Positions 1 to 5,817 of a stretch of 7,998 bases of DNA are shown in pieces (within the stretch, counting starts at the first letter, position 1; each line of letters begins with the position of its first letter). The translations under genes and the position numbers were made by a program. This stretch comes from a bacterium. GTDB taxonomy: Bacteria > Desulfobacterota > DSWW01. The stretch covers positions 1 to 7,998 of the forward strand of contig JAUWSZ010000077.1 of the NCBI GenBank assembly GCA_030609865.1. Reading direction: 5' to 3'. The notes beneath the pieces were generated by a model, which ran no database searches, was not told the origin of the DNA, and saw nothing but the letters and a program-made list of their open reading frames with translations.

Positions 1-2361
1 AGGGGAGGCGCGGTTACCCGCCTTCGGGATGTGGCCCAGGTCGTCGACGGAAGGGACGACCTCCGCAGCGTGGCCCGGTTCAACGGTGTGCCGACCGTGG
101 CCCTGGGAATCCGAAAGCAGTCCGGCACGAACACCGTTGAAGTCGCCAAGCGGGTGAAGGCTGTGATCGAGGAGTTGCGGGAGACGGTGCCCGAGGGGAT
201 CCACCTGGACATCGCCTTTGACGCTTCGGAGTTCATCGAAGCCTCGATGGAGGGCGTACAGGTCGACATCCTCCTCGGCGTGCTGCTCACGTCCCTGATC
301 ATGTTCTTGTTCCTCCGGAACCTTCGTATCACGCTGATCAGCGTGGTGGCCATCCCCATCTCCCTGATCGGCGGGTTCGTCTTGATCTATGCGCTGGGGT
401 TCACGGTGAACAACATGACCATGCTGGCCATGTCCCTGGCCGTGGGCATGGTCATCGACGACGCGATCGTGGAGCTCGAGAACATCTTTCGCCACGTGGA
501 GGAAGGATCCGACCCGATGAAGGCGGCCAGTGAAGGCACCTCCGAAGTCGGCCTGGCCGTCATCGCAGCCACCTCGTCGATCGCGGCCGTGTTCATCCCG
601 GTGGCCTTCATGAAGGGTATCGTGGGCCGCTTCTTCTTCCAGTTCGGCCTCACCGTGGCCATTACGATCGGGATCTCTGCCCTGGTCTCTCTCACGCTCA
701 CCCCGATGCTCTGCTCTCGGCTGCTCAAGCGCGAAGAAGTACACCACCCCCTGTACAACCTGCTCGAGCGGGGCTTCGAGTTTCTCGATTCGACCTATCG
801 ACGCATCCTGGGTTGGGTTATCCGACACAGGCTTGTGACGGTTCTGATCGCCTTTGCCACCTTCGGGGCAGGCGTGGCACTCACCCCGTTGATCGGCAGG
901 GAGTTCAGCCCGCAGGACGATGAGTCACGCTTCTTTCTCCGTTTCGAGATGCCCACGGGGACCTCGATCTACGAGACAGAGCAGAGACTGCAGAAAATCG
1001 AGCGCATCGTGTTCAGCCAGCCTGAGGTCAGCCACGGTTTCGCGGCGATCGGTATGAGGGGAGGGGAGGTGAACAAGGGGATCATAGTTGTCCTTCTGAA
1101 GCCCAGGCAAGAGCGCAAGGTGCATCAGGTGGAGGTCATGGAACGCCTTCGTGACCTGCTCGACCCTTTTGAAGACATGACCTCCTCTGTGGAGTACATG
1201 TCGATTGTGGGAGGCAGCGGTCGCAATACGGATCTCCAGTACGTCATTCAGGGACCCGATTTGAGTCAGCTGGCAGAGGTCAGCAACCGGATTGTCCCGG
1301 TCTTGAAGGGCCTTGGAGGATTCGTGGATGTGGACACCAACCTGCGGATTACCAAGCCAGAGGTCAAGGTCACCATCAACCGAGGACTGGCGGACGACCT
1401 CGGGGTGGACGTGCGCTCGATTTCCCAGGACATCTACACGCTCTTCGGAGGGGTGGACGCCGCCAAGTTCAAGGACGAGGGTGAACGATACGACATTCGG
1501 GTACGCGCCCTTCCCTCAGACCGTGACAACCCGGAAGACATCTACCAGATCGCGGTTCGCTCGCTGGGGGGAACCCTGGTCAAGGCCCCGAATCTCTTGA
1601 ACATCGAAGTAGGCGAAGGCCCCAATGTGGTGAACCGATACAATCGGCGCAGGGCCGTCACCATCTACGCGAATCTCGAAGACAAGCCCTTGGGCCAGGC
1701 CCTGGAGGAGTTGGAGCAAACTACCAACGAGATGATCCCGAAGGACGGGAAGTGGGGCACGGACACATATGGCCCCACCCGCGCATTCAAAGAGGCCTTT
1801 GTTTACATGCGTTACGCCATGATCGTGGCCGTGTTGATCATCTACCTGATCCTTGCGGCCCAGTTCGAGTCCTTTATTCACCCTTTCACCGTGATGCTGT
1901 CCCTTCCCCTGTCCCTTGTAGGCGTGTACGGACTCCTGCTGATCACAGGAAACACCCTGAACATCCTCTCCTATATCGGGATCATCATGTTGGTCGGTAT
2001 CGTGACCAAGAACGCGATCCTTCTGGTTGACTACACGAACACGCTGCGCAGCCGCGGCATGGAAAAGGTCGAAGCGGTTCTGCAGGCGGGACCGACCCGG
2101 TTCCGTCCCATCTTGATGACCGCCGGATCCACGATCGTCGCCGTGCTGCCGCTAGCGTTGGGGATGAGCGAAGGCGGGGAGTCCCGAGCCTCGATGGCCG
2201 TGGCCGTCATCGGAGGGATGTTGACCTCCACGTTTCTCACCCTTCTCGTCATCCCGGTTGTTTACCTCTTGTTGGACGACCTCGCTTCCTGGTTGAGGCG
2301 TCGGTTCAGCCGTTCGCTGGTCGCAGCTGCCGGCCAAGAGGCTGCAGGGACGAAGTCGTAG
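1..2361 (+). CDS. RND-family (HAE1/AcrB-type) efflux pump inner-membrane subunit, 5' truncated by the window edge
   Basis: This is a proton-driven inner-membrane exporter subunit of a tripartite efflux system. The reading frame is open from base 1 (RGGAVTRLRDVAQVVDG), so the true start lies upstream. About 786 residues are visible, against roughly 1030 for the family, so the first ~250 residues are missing. Visible landmarks are: a TM block from about nt 260 with AVGMVIDDAIVELENI, whose Asp-Asp pair at nt 457-462 matches AcrB D407/D408; a large second periplasmic loop (about nt 900-1790); and the second TM block with GIVTKNAILLVDY, whose Lys at nt 2008-2010 matches AcrB K940. RPILMT follows, with Thr at nt 2119-2121 matching T978. 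The proton-relay residues are thus intact and the pump looks functional. The C-terminus is Arg-rich and cytoplasmic. The adaptor gene follows 60 bp downstream, probably in one operon. The substrate cannot be told from this sequence; a multidrug or lipophilic compound is the family default. Confidence 0.95.
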   Translation, partial: RGGAVTRLRDVAQVVDGRDDLRSVARFNGVPTVALGIRKQSGTNTVEVAKRVKAVIEELRETVPEGIHLDIAFDASEFIEASMEGVQVDILLGVLLTSLIMFLFLRNLRITLISVVAIPISLIGGFVLIYALGFTVNNMTMLAMSLAVGMVIDDAIVELENIFRHVEEGSDPMKAASEGTSEVGLAVIAATSSIAAVFIPVAFMKGIVGRFFFQFGLTVAITIGISALVSLTLTPMLCSRLLKREEVHHPLYNLLERGFEFLDSTYRRILGWVIRHRLVTVLIAFATFGAGVALTPLIGREFSPQDDESRFFLRFEMPTGTSIYETEQRLQKIERIVFSQPEVSHGFAAIGMRGGEVNKGIIVVLLKPRQERKVHQVEVMERLRDLLDPFEDMTSSVEYMSIVGGSGRNTDLQYVIQGPDLSQLAEVSNRIVPVLKGLGGFVDVDTNLRITKPEVKVTINRGLADDLGVDVRSISQDIYTLFGGVDAAKFKDEGERYDIRVRALPSDRDNPEDIYQIAVRSLGGTLVKAPNLLNIEVGEGPNVVNRYNRRRAVTIYANLEDKPLGQALEELEQTTNEMIPKDGKWGTDTYGPTRAFKEAFVYMRYAMIVAVLIIYLILAAQFESFIHPFTVMLSLPLSLVGVYGLLLITGNTLNILSYIGIIMLVGIVTKNAILLVDYTNTLRSRGMEKVEAVLQAGPTRFRPILMTAGSTIVAVLPLALGMSEGGESRASMAVAVIGGMLTSTFLTLLVIPVVYLLLDDLASWLRRRFSRSLVAAAGQEAAGTKS

Positions 2362-2405
2362 AATACACAAACCAAAGGACCCACAACGAATCGAGCCTTC
2401 GCTAT

Positions 2406-2411
2406 AAGGAG
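2406..2411 (+). promoter_or_regulatory. Ribosome binding site of the RND adaptor gene
   Basis: AAGGAG lies 10 nt before the ATG at 2422. It supports that start and shows that the adaptor is translated independently of the pump gene, which ends 60 bp earlier. No terminator-like hairpin is visible in the 2362-2405 spacer, so co-transcription is likely. Confidence 0.75.
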
Positions 2412-2421
2412 ATCCCGACCG

Positions 2422-3570
2422 ATGGAAACGCTGAAAAAGGGCGCGGCCATCCTCGCTTGTACAATCCTTCTCACGAGTCTTGGATGTAACGCCGCTGAGA
2501 CAGAGAACCGGGAGAAAGTCTCCCTTAGCAAGGAAGCGGCTCTTCAGCCCAAGAGCGTCTCGGTTGCCGAGGTAACGCAACGCGACTTCGATCGGAGCGT
2601 TCGGTTCACGGGCACGCTGCAGCCCAAAAACCACGCAGGGCTCAGGGCACTCGTGGAAGGAACGATCGACAAGATACCCGTGGAGATCGGAGATCGCGTT
2701 GAAAAGGGGCAACTCCTCTTCCGGGTCCGTTTGGTGGACTACGAGTTGAGGGTACGGCAGGCCCAGTCGGCCATCGGGGTGGCCAAGGCCACCGAGCGGA
2801 CCTATCAGGTCAGCGTAGAAGACGCAAAGAGAGAGATGTTGCGCATGGAGAACCTGTACAAGGAAGGCTCTGCTACCGAGCAGATGCAGGACAGGGCGCG
2901 CACCGAGCACGACAGGGCCGCCGCCCTCCTGGAGCAGGCCAGGGCCACCGTTCTTCAGGCACGGGTGGGTCTGGACACGGCCCGCCAAGCCCTCGAGGAC
3001 TGTACCGTGGCGGCCCCCTACACAAGCTTCGTGACCGGCAAGTTCCGTGAAGAGCGCGAATACGTACGAAGGGGAGAGGTGGTGGTGGTGGAAATCATGG
3101 ATCTCGCCACCCTGGAGGCTGAGGTTGACCTGCCCGAACGCTATTTCGAAAGTGTTTCAACAGGCCCCTCCGTATCGATCGAGGTGGGCTCCATGGAAAT
3201 GGTCGAGGGAGAGATCATCGCTGTCAACCCGAAGATCGACCCGCAAACCCGCACCTTCCGGATCAAGGTCAGGGTGGACAATCGGGAAGAGCGTCTCAAG
3301 GCCGGCCTGTTCTGCTCGGGGCTCTTGAGCTTGCCGTCCGTAAAGGGTGCGATCGCCGTGCCCTCTGCCGCGGTCCTGAACGACGAGGGGCGTTCCTACG
3401 TCTGGGTGGCCAAGTCTGGAAGGGTGAAGAGAAGACTCGTCCAGGTCGGCGTGAGCGAAGGGGGGCGTGTCCAGGTGACTGACGGGCTTCAAACGGGCGA
3501 GAAGGTGGTTGTGGAAGGGCTGGGGGGACTGATGGACGGCACCCTGATCGAGGTGGAGGAAGGGCCTTAG
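2422..3570 (+). CDS. RND efflux periplasmic adaptor (membrane fusion protein, AcrA/HlyD-like), probable lipoprotein
   Basis: This 382-residue protein has the AcrA-family layout and should link the upstream pump to an outer-membrane channel. Residues 1-22 form a signal peptide (basic METLKK, hydrophobic AAILACTILLTSLG, then Cys22). The SLGC box is a slightly non-canonical lipobox, so lipid anchoring in the inner membrane is probable rather than certain. After a linker come the first half of the barrel-sandwich domain (about 65-108, with GLRALVEGTIDKIPVEIGD and VEKGQLLF), an alpha-helical hairpin rich in Ala, Gln and Glu (about 109-192), and the second sandwich half (DCTVAAPYTSFVTGK). A beta-barrel (about 226-305, including NPKIDPQTRTFRIKVRV) and a membrane-proximal domain with AVPSAAVLNDEGRSYVWV complete it. 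ATG 2422 is supported by AAGGAG at 2406-2411. The order pump then adaptor is the reverse of the commoner adaptor-pump order. Its stop overlaps the convergent regulator gene by 4 bp. Confidence 0.93.
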   Translation: METLKKGAAILACTILLTSLGCNAAETENREKVSLSKEAALQPKSVSVAEVTQRDFDRSVRFTGTLQPKNHAGLRALVEGTIDKIPVEIGDRVEKGQLLFRVRLVDYELRVRQAQSAIGVAKATERTYQVSVEDAKREMLRMENLYKEGSATEQMQDRARTEHDRAAALLEQARATVLQARVGLDTARQALEDCTVAAPYTSFVTGKFREEREYVRRGEVVVVEIMDLATLEAEVDLPERYFESVSTGPSVSIEVGSMEMVEGEIIAVNPKIDPQTRTFRIKVRVDNREERLKAGLFCSGLLSLPSVKGAIAVPSAAVLNDEGRSYVWVAKSGRVKRRLVQVGVSEGGRVQVTDGLQTGEKVVVEGLGGLMDGTLIEVEEGP

Positions 3571-4202
3571 GCCAGCTTCTTTCGAATCGTAATCCGCTTC
3601 TTCTCTATCGAAATATATCCGGCCTCCACGAGTTCGCCCACGATCTTGCTCACCATTTCCCGGGACGAGCCGATCATGTTTGCGATTTCCTGATGCGTCA
3701 TTTTCTCTCCTACGACCCATTCCTGGCCTGAGGGTTCGGCGAGTTCCGTCAGAAGATTGGCGACCCGACCGTACACATTCGTGAAGGCCAGGCTCTCGAT
3801 CTTCTGATCCGCTCTCCGGAGCCTCTCCAACAACACCTTCAGCAGATTGAACATCATATCCGGATTCGAGGAAAGGACGCTCTTGAAATCATTCCGGTGG
3901 ATGATCAACATCTCCGTCGCCTCTTTGGTCATGATGGTAGCCGATCTGGGGATTCCGTCGAGGGCCGCCATTTCCCCGAAGTACTCACCCGCACCGAAGA
4001 CGGAAAGAACGATCTCCTTGCCCTCCTCGTCATGGATGACCGCCTTGACCTTCCCGCTCTCAACGACATAGAGGGAGTCCGATTCATCCCCCTTGCTGAA
4101 TACGATCGCGTTCTTTGGAAACCGCTTCCTCAGTGCGACCCTCTCAAAATATCGAATTGCGTCATCATCGAGGCAGGAGAACAGCGATATATCCTTGAGC
4201 AT
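3567..4202 (-). CDS. CRP/FNR-family transcriptional regulator with cyclic-nucleotide-binding domain
   Basis: This 211-residue protein has the length of E. coli CRP (209). Residues 1-110 form the cyclic-nucleotide-binding beta-roll, with GEYFGEMAALDGIPRSATI at 72-90. Aligned by eye to CRP, Gly76/Glu77 and Arg86/Ser87 match the ribose/phosphate-binding G71/E72 and R82/S83. The dimer C-helix (about 111-138) has Ala131-Asp132 where CRP has T127-S128, so the base contact differs and the ligand may not be plain cAMP. Residues 166-203 form the winged helix-turn-helix, MTHQEIANMIGSSREMVSKI. Arg181-Glu182 occupy the positions of CRP R180/E181, and Lys186 replaces R185, which predicts TGTGA half-sites. 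There is no N-terminal Cys cluster as in FNR. A purine-rich Shine-Dalgarno tract (complement of about 4208-4218) supports the ATG at 4202. The gene is divergent from the hydrolase at 4346, and a matching palindrome lies between them, implying autoregulation. The effector is unknown. Confidence 0.93.
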   Translation of the reverse strand: MLKDISLFSCLDDDAIRYFERVALRKRFPKNAIVFSKGDESDSLYVVESGKVKAVIHDEEGKEIVLSVFGAGEYFGEMAALDGIPRSATIMTKEATEMLIIHRNDFKSVLSSNPDMMFNLLKVLLERLRRADQKIESLAFTNVYGRVANLLTELAEPSGQEWVVGEKMTHQEIANMIGSSREMVSKIVGELVEAGYISIEKKRITIRKKLA

Positions 4203-4228
4203 ACAGACCCTCTCTTCCTCGTCATGTT

Positions 4229-4243
4229 TGCGAGCAACTCGCA
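4229..4243. repeat. Short perfect inverted repeat in the leader of the CRP-like gene
   Basis: TGCGAG-CAA-CTCGCA is a perfect 6-bp dyad with a 3-nt centre, lying 27-41 nt before the regulator's start codon. In RNA read from the minus strand it could form a small hairpin in the leader. As DNA it could be a second protein-binding site next to the CRP-type palindrome. It has no U-tract, so it is not a terminator. Its role is inferred only. Confidence 0.4.
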
Positions 4244-4250
4244 GCGTTTT

Positions 4251-4266
4251 TGTGAACTAGTTCACA
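4251..4266. promoter_or_regulatory. CRP-type operator, perfect 16-bp palindrome TGTGAACTAGTTCACA
   Basis: The sequence TGTGA-ACTAGT-TCACA is identical to its own reverse complement and matches the CRP half-site arrangement TGTGA-N6-TCACA exactly. It lies in the 143-bp divergent spacer, 48 nt upstream of the CRP-like gene and 79 nt upstream of the hydrolase gene. The neighbouring regulator retains the Arg-Glu pair that reads the G:C pairs of TGTGA in E. coli CRP, so it is the natural candidate to bind here. The centre at 4258.5 is 41.5 bp before a start predicted from TATTCT at 4288-4293, the spacing of class II CRP-activated promoters. In the other direction the site is well placed for autoregulation. 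Confidence 0.8.
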
Positions 4267-4287
4267 GACTGGGACTCGGATTTAGGC

Positions 4288-4293
4288 TATTCT
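4288..4293 (+). promoter_or_regulatory. Candidate -10 element (TATTCT) for the hydrolase gene
   Basis: TATTCT, overlapping an alternative TATACA at 4293-4298, is the best -10-like sequence ahead of the gene starting at 4346. No good -35 hexamer sits 16-18 bp upstream, which is typical of activator-dependent promoters. A start near 4300 would place the palindrome centred at 4258.5 at -41.5. This would give a leader of about 45 nt. The assignment is by eye and the exact start is uncertain by a few bases. Confidence 0.4.
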
Positions 4294-4345
4294 ATACAAA
4301 AATCAGGGCATTTCCCAGGAAAAAAGTGGGCGAGGAAGGGACGGA

Positions 4346-5170
4346 ATGAAGGTCACCTTCTACGGAACGAGGGGCTCCATCCCCGTGTCTGACCGAGATT
4401 TCGTTCAGGTCGGAGGAAACACCCCGAGCATTCTCGTCACCTTTGCGAATGGCAGGGTTGGCATACTGGATGCCGGGACGGGCATACGAAACCTGGGGAA
4501 TGACCTGCTGGCCGGCTCCCTCGAACAGTTCGACAACATCTTTGTGGCCCTTTCCCACACCCATTGGGACCACATACAGGGATTTCCCTTTTTCAAGCTG
4601 GCATACGACACCAGGCGTCACTTCACGATCGCAATCTGTGGGAAGGGCAGGCATGCCGAGAAGCTTGAAAACCTCTTCGGAATGCAGATGCAGCGAGAAT
4701 TCTTCCCCACCCCCCTGAAAAAGATGGGCGCGAACATGACCTTCTGGGCACCGGATGTAACGCGCTACACGGCACCGGGTGGTGTTACCGTTGTGGCCTC
4801 GAAGCAGAGCCATCCCGGGGATTCTTACGGCTACCGTTTCGAGAACGCAGGAAAGACCCTGGTCTATTGTACGGATGTGGAGCACGTGGACGGCATCGAT
4901 CCGAGCGTAGTGGCCCTCGCACGGGACGCCGATCTTCTGATCCACGACGCACAATACACCCCGGAGGAACTCGAGGAGAAGAAGGGGTGGGGTCACAGCA
5001 GCTGGGAGCAGGCCGTTGCCGTGGCGGAGCAAGCCGGGGTCAAGAAGCTTGTCCTTTTCCACCACGATCCGGAGCACACGGACAGCCTTCTATTGAAGCT
5101 CGAAAAGGACTGCCAGAAGCGGTTCCCTGAGGCATCTCTGGCCAGGGAAGGCGCAGAGATCCAGCTCTAG
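4346..5170 (+). CDS. Metallo-beta-lactamase-fold metal-dependent hydrolase (PhnP/COG1235-like)
   Basis: This 274-residue protein is probably cytosolic (no signal peptide or membrane segment) and binds two metal ions. It opens with the strand MKVTFYGTRGSIPV seen in PhnP-like enzymes. The metal motif is SHTHWDHIQGFPFF, giving His71, His73, Asp75 and His76. Later ligands are probably His156 (QSHPGDSYGYRF), Asp177 (YCTDVEH) and His239 or His240 (LVLFHHDPEHTD); His217 (WGHSSWEQA) is another conserved-looking candidate. All core ligands of the fold are present, so it should be active. The family mostly cleaves phosphodiester bonds, but the substrate cannot be read from the sequence. Its pairing with a CRP-like regulator makes a cyclic-nucleotide or cyclic-phosphate phosphodiesterase a reasonable guess, unproven. 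The purine-rich tract GAGGAAGGG at 4332-4340 is the ribosome site for ATG 4346. No downstream partner follows; a repeat-rich gap comes next. Confidence 0.9.
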   Translation: MKVTFYGTRGSIPVSDRDFVQVGGNTPSILVTFANGRVGILDAGTGIRNLGNDLLAGSLEQFDNIFVALSHTHWDHIQGFPFFKLAYDTRRHFTIAICGKGRHAEKLENLFGMQMQREFFPTPLKKMGANMTFWAPDVTRYTAPGGVTVVASKQSHPGDSYGYRFENAGKTLVYCTDVEHVDGIDPSVVALARDADLLIHDAQYTPEELEEKKGWGHSSWEQAVAVAEQAGVKKLVLFHHDPEHTDSLLLKLEKDCQKRFPEASLAREGAEIQL

Positions 5171-5216
5171 CGGGCAATATTGCAGGCCCGAGTTCTTCTC
5201 GTCCTCGTCCTCGATC

Positions 5217-5244
5217 TTAGCTGTTAGCTTTCAGCTGTTAGCCC
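5217..5244 (+). repeat. Degenerate heptamer tandem repeat (TTAGCTG type), four units
   Basis: Four in-phase heptamers run TTAGCTG, TTAGCTT, TCAGCTG, TTAGCCC. They precede the TTAGGTA array of the inverted repeat by 6 nt, so the two arrays are one base out of phase. The units resemble the short tandemly repeated heptamers first described in cyanobacteria, though that comparison is by form only. Confidence 0.65.
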
Positions 5245-5250
5245 AAACAG

Positions 5251-5358
5251 TCAGGTATTAGGCGTTAGGTATTAGGTATTAGCTCCCAGCCACCCCTCCT
5301 TACGAACACGCCAGCAAACGATTGGGGAGTGGGGTGGGCTATAATACCTAATACCCAT
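5251..5358. repeat. Heptamer-built imperfect inverted repeat, copy 1
   Basis: The left arm is heptamers TCAGGTA, TTAGGCG, TTAGGTA, TTAGGTA, TTAGCTC and CCAGCCA, followed by CCCC. The right arm is GGGGTGGGCTA (5331-5341) followed by ATACCTAATACCC. The arms pair: CCACCCC (5290-5296) with GGGGTGG (5331-5337), then TTAGC with GCTA, leaving a 6-nt bulge (TCCCAG) and a 2-nt TA insertion on the right. The ~34-nt centre (5297-5330) differs from copy 2. It begins 80 bp after the hydrolase stop, so as RNA it could be a 3'-end stabiliser or weak terminator. No U-tract follows. Confidence 0.85.
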
Positions 5359-5451
5359 TTTCGGGCACGGGCACGAGGGGCGGGGCTAATCGACGATTAA
5401 AAGTGCAAATTCTGCGAGATCGGGGACAGGACACTAGCAGGCATATTTCCC

Positions 5452-5481
5452 TTGACAGTCAGGGGAGGATGAGCATATAGA
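5452..5481 (+). promoter_or_regulatory. Possible sigma70-type promoter overlapping a dyad
   Basis: A perfect TTGACA (5452-5457) is followed after 18 bp by TATAGA (5476-5481). The -35 sits inside a dyad, CCC-T-TGAC-A-GTCA-GGG (5449-5464), which might be an operator. The nearest plus-strand gene is the kinase at 5818, so the leader would be ~330 nt. The TTGACA match may be chance. Confidence 0.3.
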
Positions 5482-5494
5482 AAGATTACGAATG

Positions 5495-5629
5495 TTATCC
5501 CTCTGTTCTGTTTCTTCGAAAGAATTGCCGTCCCGTTGAACGCTCAACCTGTCGCTCGGAAGGCCCCGAGAAAAGCGCCTCCACATCATCGACGGGTATC
5601 TTCTTAGAGTCTTTCATTGGAACATTCAC
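5495..5629 (-). CDS. Doubtful small ORF (44 residues)
   Basis: A GTG-initiated frame on the minus strand encodes a hydrophilic 44-residue peptide containing KKIPVDDVEALFSGPSERQ and ending RRNRTEG; an internal ATG at 5617 would give 40 residues. No clear Shine-Dalgarno sequence precedes either start, and an in-frame TGA lies about 10 codons upstream of the GTG. I do not recognise the family. It could be a tiny gene, the tail of a decayed gene, or chance. The Lys/Glu/Arg-rich composition and lack of internal stops are the only points in favour. Confidence 0.2.
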   Translation of the reverse strand: MNVPMKDSKKIPVDDVEALFSGPSERQVERSTGRQFFRRNRTEG

Positions 5630-5683
5630 GTTTCTTGCGTAGATGTTGAGGGAAGGTCATGTTGGCGGGCTGGAGGCGGGGAC

Positions 5684-5704
5684 TGACCCCTGACCCCTGA
5701 ACCC
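5684..5704 (+). repeat. TGACCCC heptamer tandem repeat, three units
   Basis: Three consecutive heptamers are TGACCCC, TGACCCC, TGAACCC. This is a second heptamer family in the same intergenic space, distinct in sequence from TTAGGTA. It sits just before the hairpin at 5706-5721. No function is evident. Confidence 0.6.
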
Positions 5705-5705
5705 T

Positions 5706-5721
5706 TGCGGCGCAAGCCGCA
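5706..5721. repeat. Small hairpin with GCAA loop
   Basis: TGCGGC-GCAA-GCCGCA forms a perfect 6-bp GC-rich stem closed by a GNRA-type loop when transcribed on the plus strand. It is followed by TTAGGATCC rather than a U-tract, so it is not an intrinsic terminator. It would lie in the leader of the kinase transcript if transcription starts upstream. Confidence 0.45.
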
Positions 5722-5817
5722 TTAGGATCCACATCAGAACGAATCTAGAAGCCCTGGAGTCTAAGAAGACAGGTCGAAGGCGTAGCCGTTAGAACGATTC
5801 ATACTGATTCCTCGTGC

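Larger units (their letters stand above)
5171..5817. other. Repeat-rich intergenic region of about 650 bp
   Basis: No convincing protein gene is seen on either strand. In order it holds: a degenerate heptamer run (5217-5244); copy 1 of a heptamer-built inverted repeat (5251-5358); a 13-bp dyad TAATCG-A-CGATTA (5387-5399); a possible promoter with an overlapping dyad (5449-5481); a doubtful minus-strand mini-ORF (5495-5629); a TGACCCC heptamer run (5684-5704); and a small GCAA-loop hairpin (5706-5721). The last ~95 bp before the kinase show no recognisable ribosome site. No transposase gene or target-site duplication is evident. Confidence 0.7.

Noticed and set aside
2152..2988. Open frame of 278 codons antisense to the pump end and adaptor start
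   Set aside because: It spans two well-supported genes and their ribosome site on the other strand; no family features.
3561..3574. GGCC-TTA-GGCC as a bidirectional terminator
   Set aside because: The stem is only 4 bp, and neither strand has a U-tract directly after it.
4270..4287. Sigma54-type promoter (TGGGAC ... GGC) ahead of the hydrolase
   Set aside because: The GG-to-GC spacing is 13 bases rather than the required 10.
4292..5077. Open frame of 261 codons antisense to the metal hydrolase
   Set aside because: The plus strand carries all metal-binding motifs of a known family; the antisense frame has no recognisable motif.
5217..5358. CRISPR array
   Set aside because: The units are 7 bases and directly adjacent, with no 25-40 base spacers and no cas genes nearby.
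5387..5399. TAATCG-A-CGATTA dyad as an operator
   Set aside because: It is a short palindrome with no adjacent promoter or regulator gene; kept only in the description of the spacer.
5421..5440. GGGGACAGGACAC as a remnant of a REP/RAYT transposon end
   Set aside because: The resemblance to transposase-linked repeats is from memory, with no mirrored partner and no transposase gene in the window.
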